Source of the DNA: a bacterium
GTDB lineage: Bacteria; Patescibacteriota; Minisyncoccia; Phycocordibacterales; JAUSHB01
Reading direction: 5' to 3'
Assembly: GCA_030648955.1 (NCBI GenBank)
Contig: JAUSHB010000008.1
Span: forward strand, 1 to 45,510
DNA length: 45,510 nucleotides
In this document: piece after piece, positions 45,509-45,510 of the stretch
Numbering within the stretch: the first letter of the stretch is position 1
Layout: the number at the start of each line of letters is the position of its first letter
The notes under the pieces: model-generated
What the model saw: only the letters and a program-made list of their open reading frames with translations
What the model was told of the DNA's origin: nothing
Database searches by the model: none
Position numbers and translations under genes: made by a program

Positions 45509-45510
45509 TG

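Overview
The window looks like a piece of a small-genome Candidate Phyla Radiation bacterium, most likely a Parcubacteria-type lineage. This is inferred from gene content only. Housekeeping proteins are short versions of their families: UvrA without its insertion domain, UvrC without the terminal HhH domain, a 442-aa archaeal-type AspRS, and Nth and MutY-like glycosylases without the Fe-S ligands. Genes are tightly packed, many are small orphans, and spacers are AT-rich and repetitive. TGA is an ordinary stop here (nth, the Nudix gene, scpB), so recoded Gracilibacteria-type lineages are unlikely. Ribosomal protein bL9 is present. I see no rRNA, tRNA or CRISPR array.

Layout. Bases 1-121 are the 3' end of an integrase-core transposase. 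From 1 to 5.4 kb are uvrA and uvrC with two orphan genes. From 5.8 to 10.8 kb are yqeY, an archaeal-type aspS, scpA-scpB and a D,D-carboxypeptidase. From 11.4 to 18.3 kb lies an envelope block (mraY, ftsW, murG, an M23 murein hydrolase) with gltX inside it. From 18.5 to 25.2 kb are pyrF, two membrane microproteins, a mutY-nth-spoIIM operon, a RecB-like nuclease, and a Nudix/exonuclease pair. From 25.3 to 33.9 kb are rpmA, rplI, an S41 protease, a CorA-like transporter, cysS, dnaB-recR and rplU. A probable 100-nt small RNA sits at 34.0 kb. From 34.2 to 36.2 kb are rmuC and a GGDEF protein. From 36.7 kb to the end is an accessory, defence-like block, almost all on the minus strand: RhuM-Fic, a DUF3467-like protein, HTH-GHKL-DUF4325, SLOG, an XRE-Panacea antitoxin with a putative toxin, an EcoRI-type methyltransferase with a DUF262-HNH nuclease, and unknown membrane genes.

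Two styles of gene start recur. Many housekeeping genes have an extended -10 (TGnTAnnnT) only 6-14 nt before the ATG and no Shine-Dalgarno sequence, so they are probably leaderless. In contrast, about thirteen small orphan genes have a strong SD (AGGAGG, GGAGGTG) and are mostly single-gene units, often with their own promoter and an intrinsic terminator. The proposed small RNA at 34.0 kb shows CUCCUCCU and CACCUCC in two hairpin loops. These are complementary to the SDs and would in principle act on the SD-led class while sparing the leaderless class. I consider this the most interesting inference in the window.

Other points worth a look: palindromes that appear inserted in frame in uvrC and gltX, a related repeat at the scpA 3' end and in the mraY-ftsW spacer, and a CorA-like protein whose GMN signature reads AMD. 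All functional calls rest on motif recognition by eye, without database searches.
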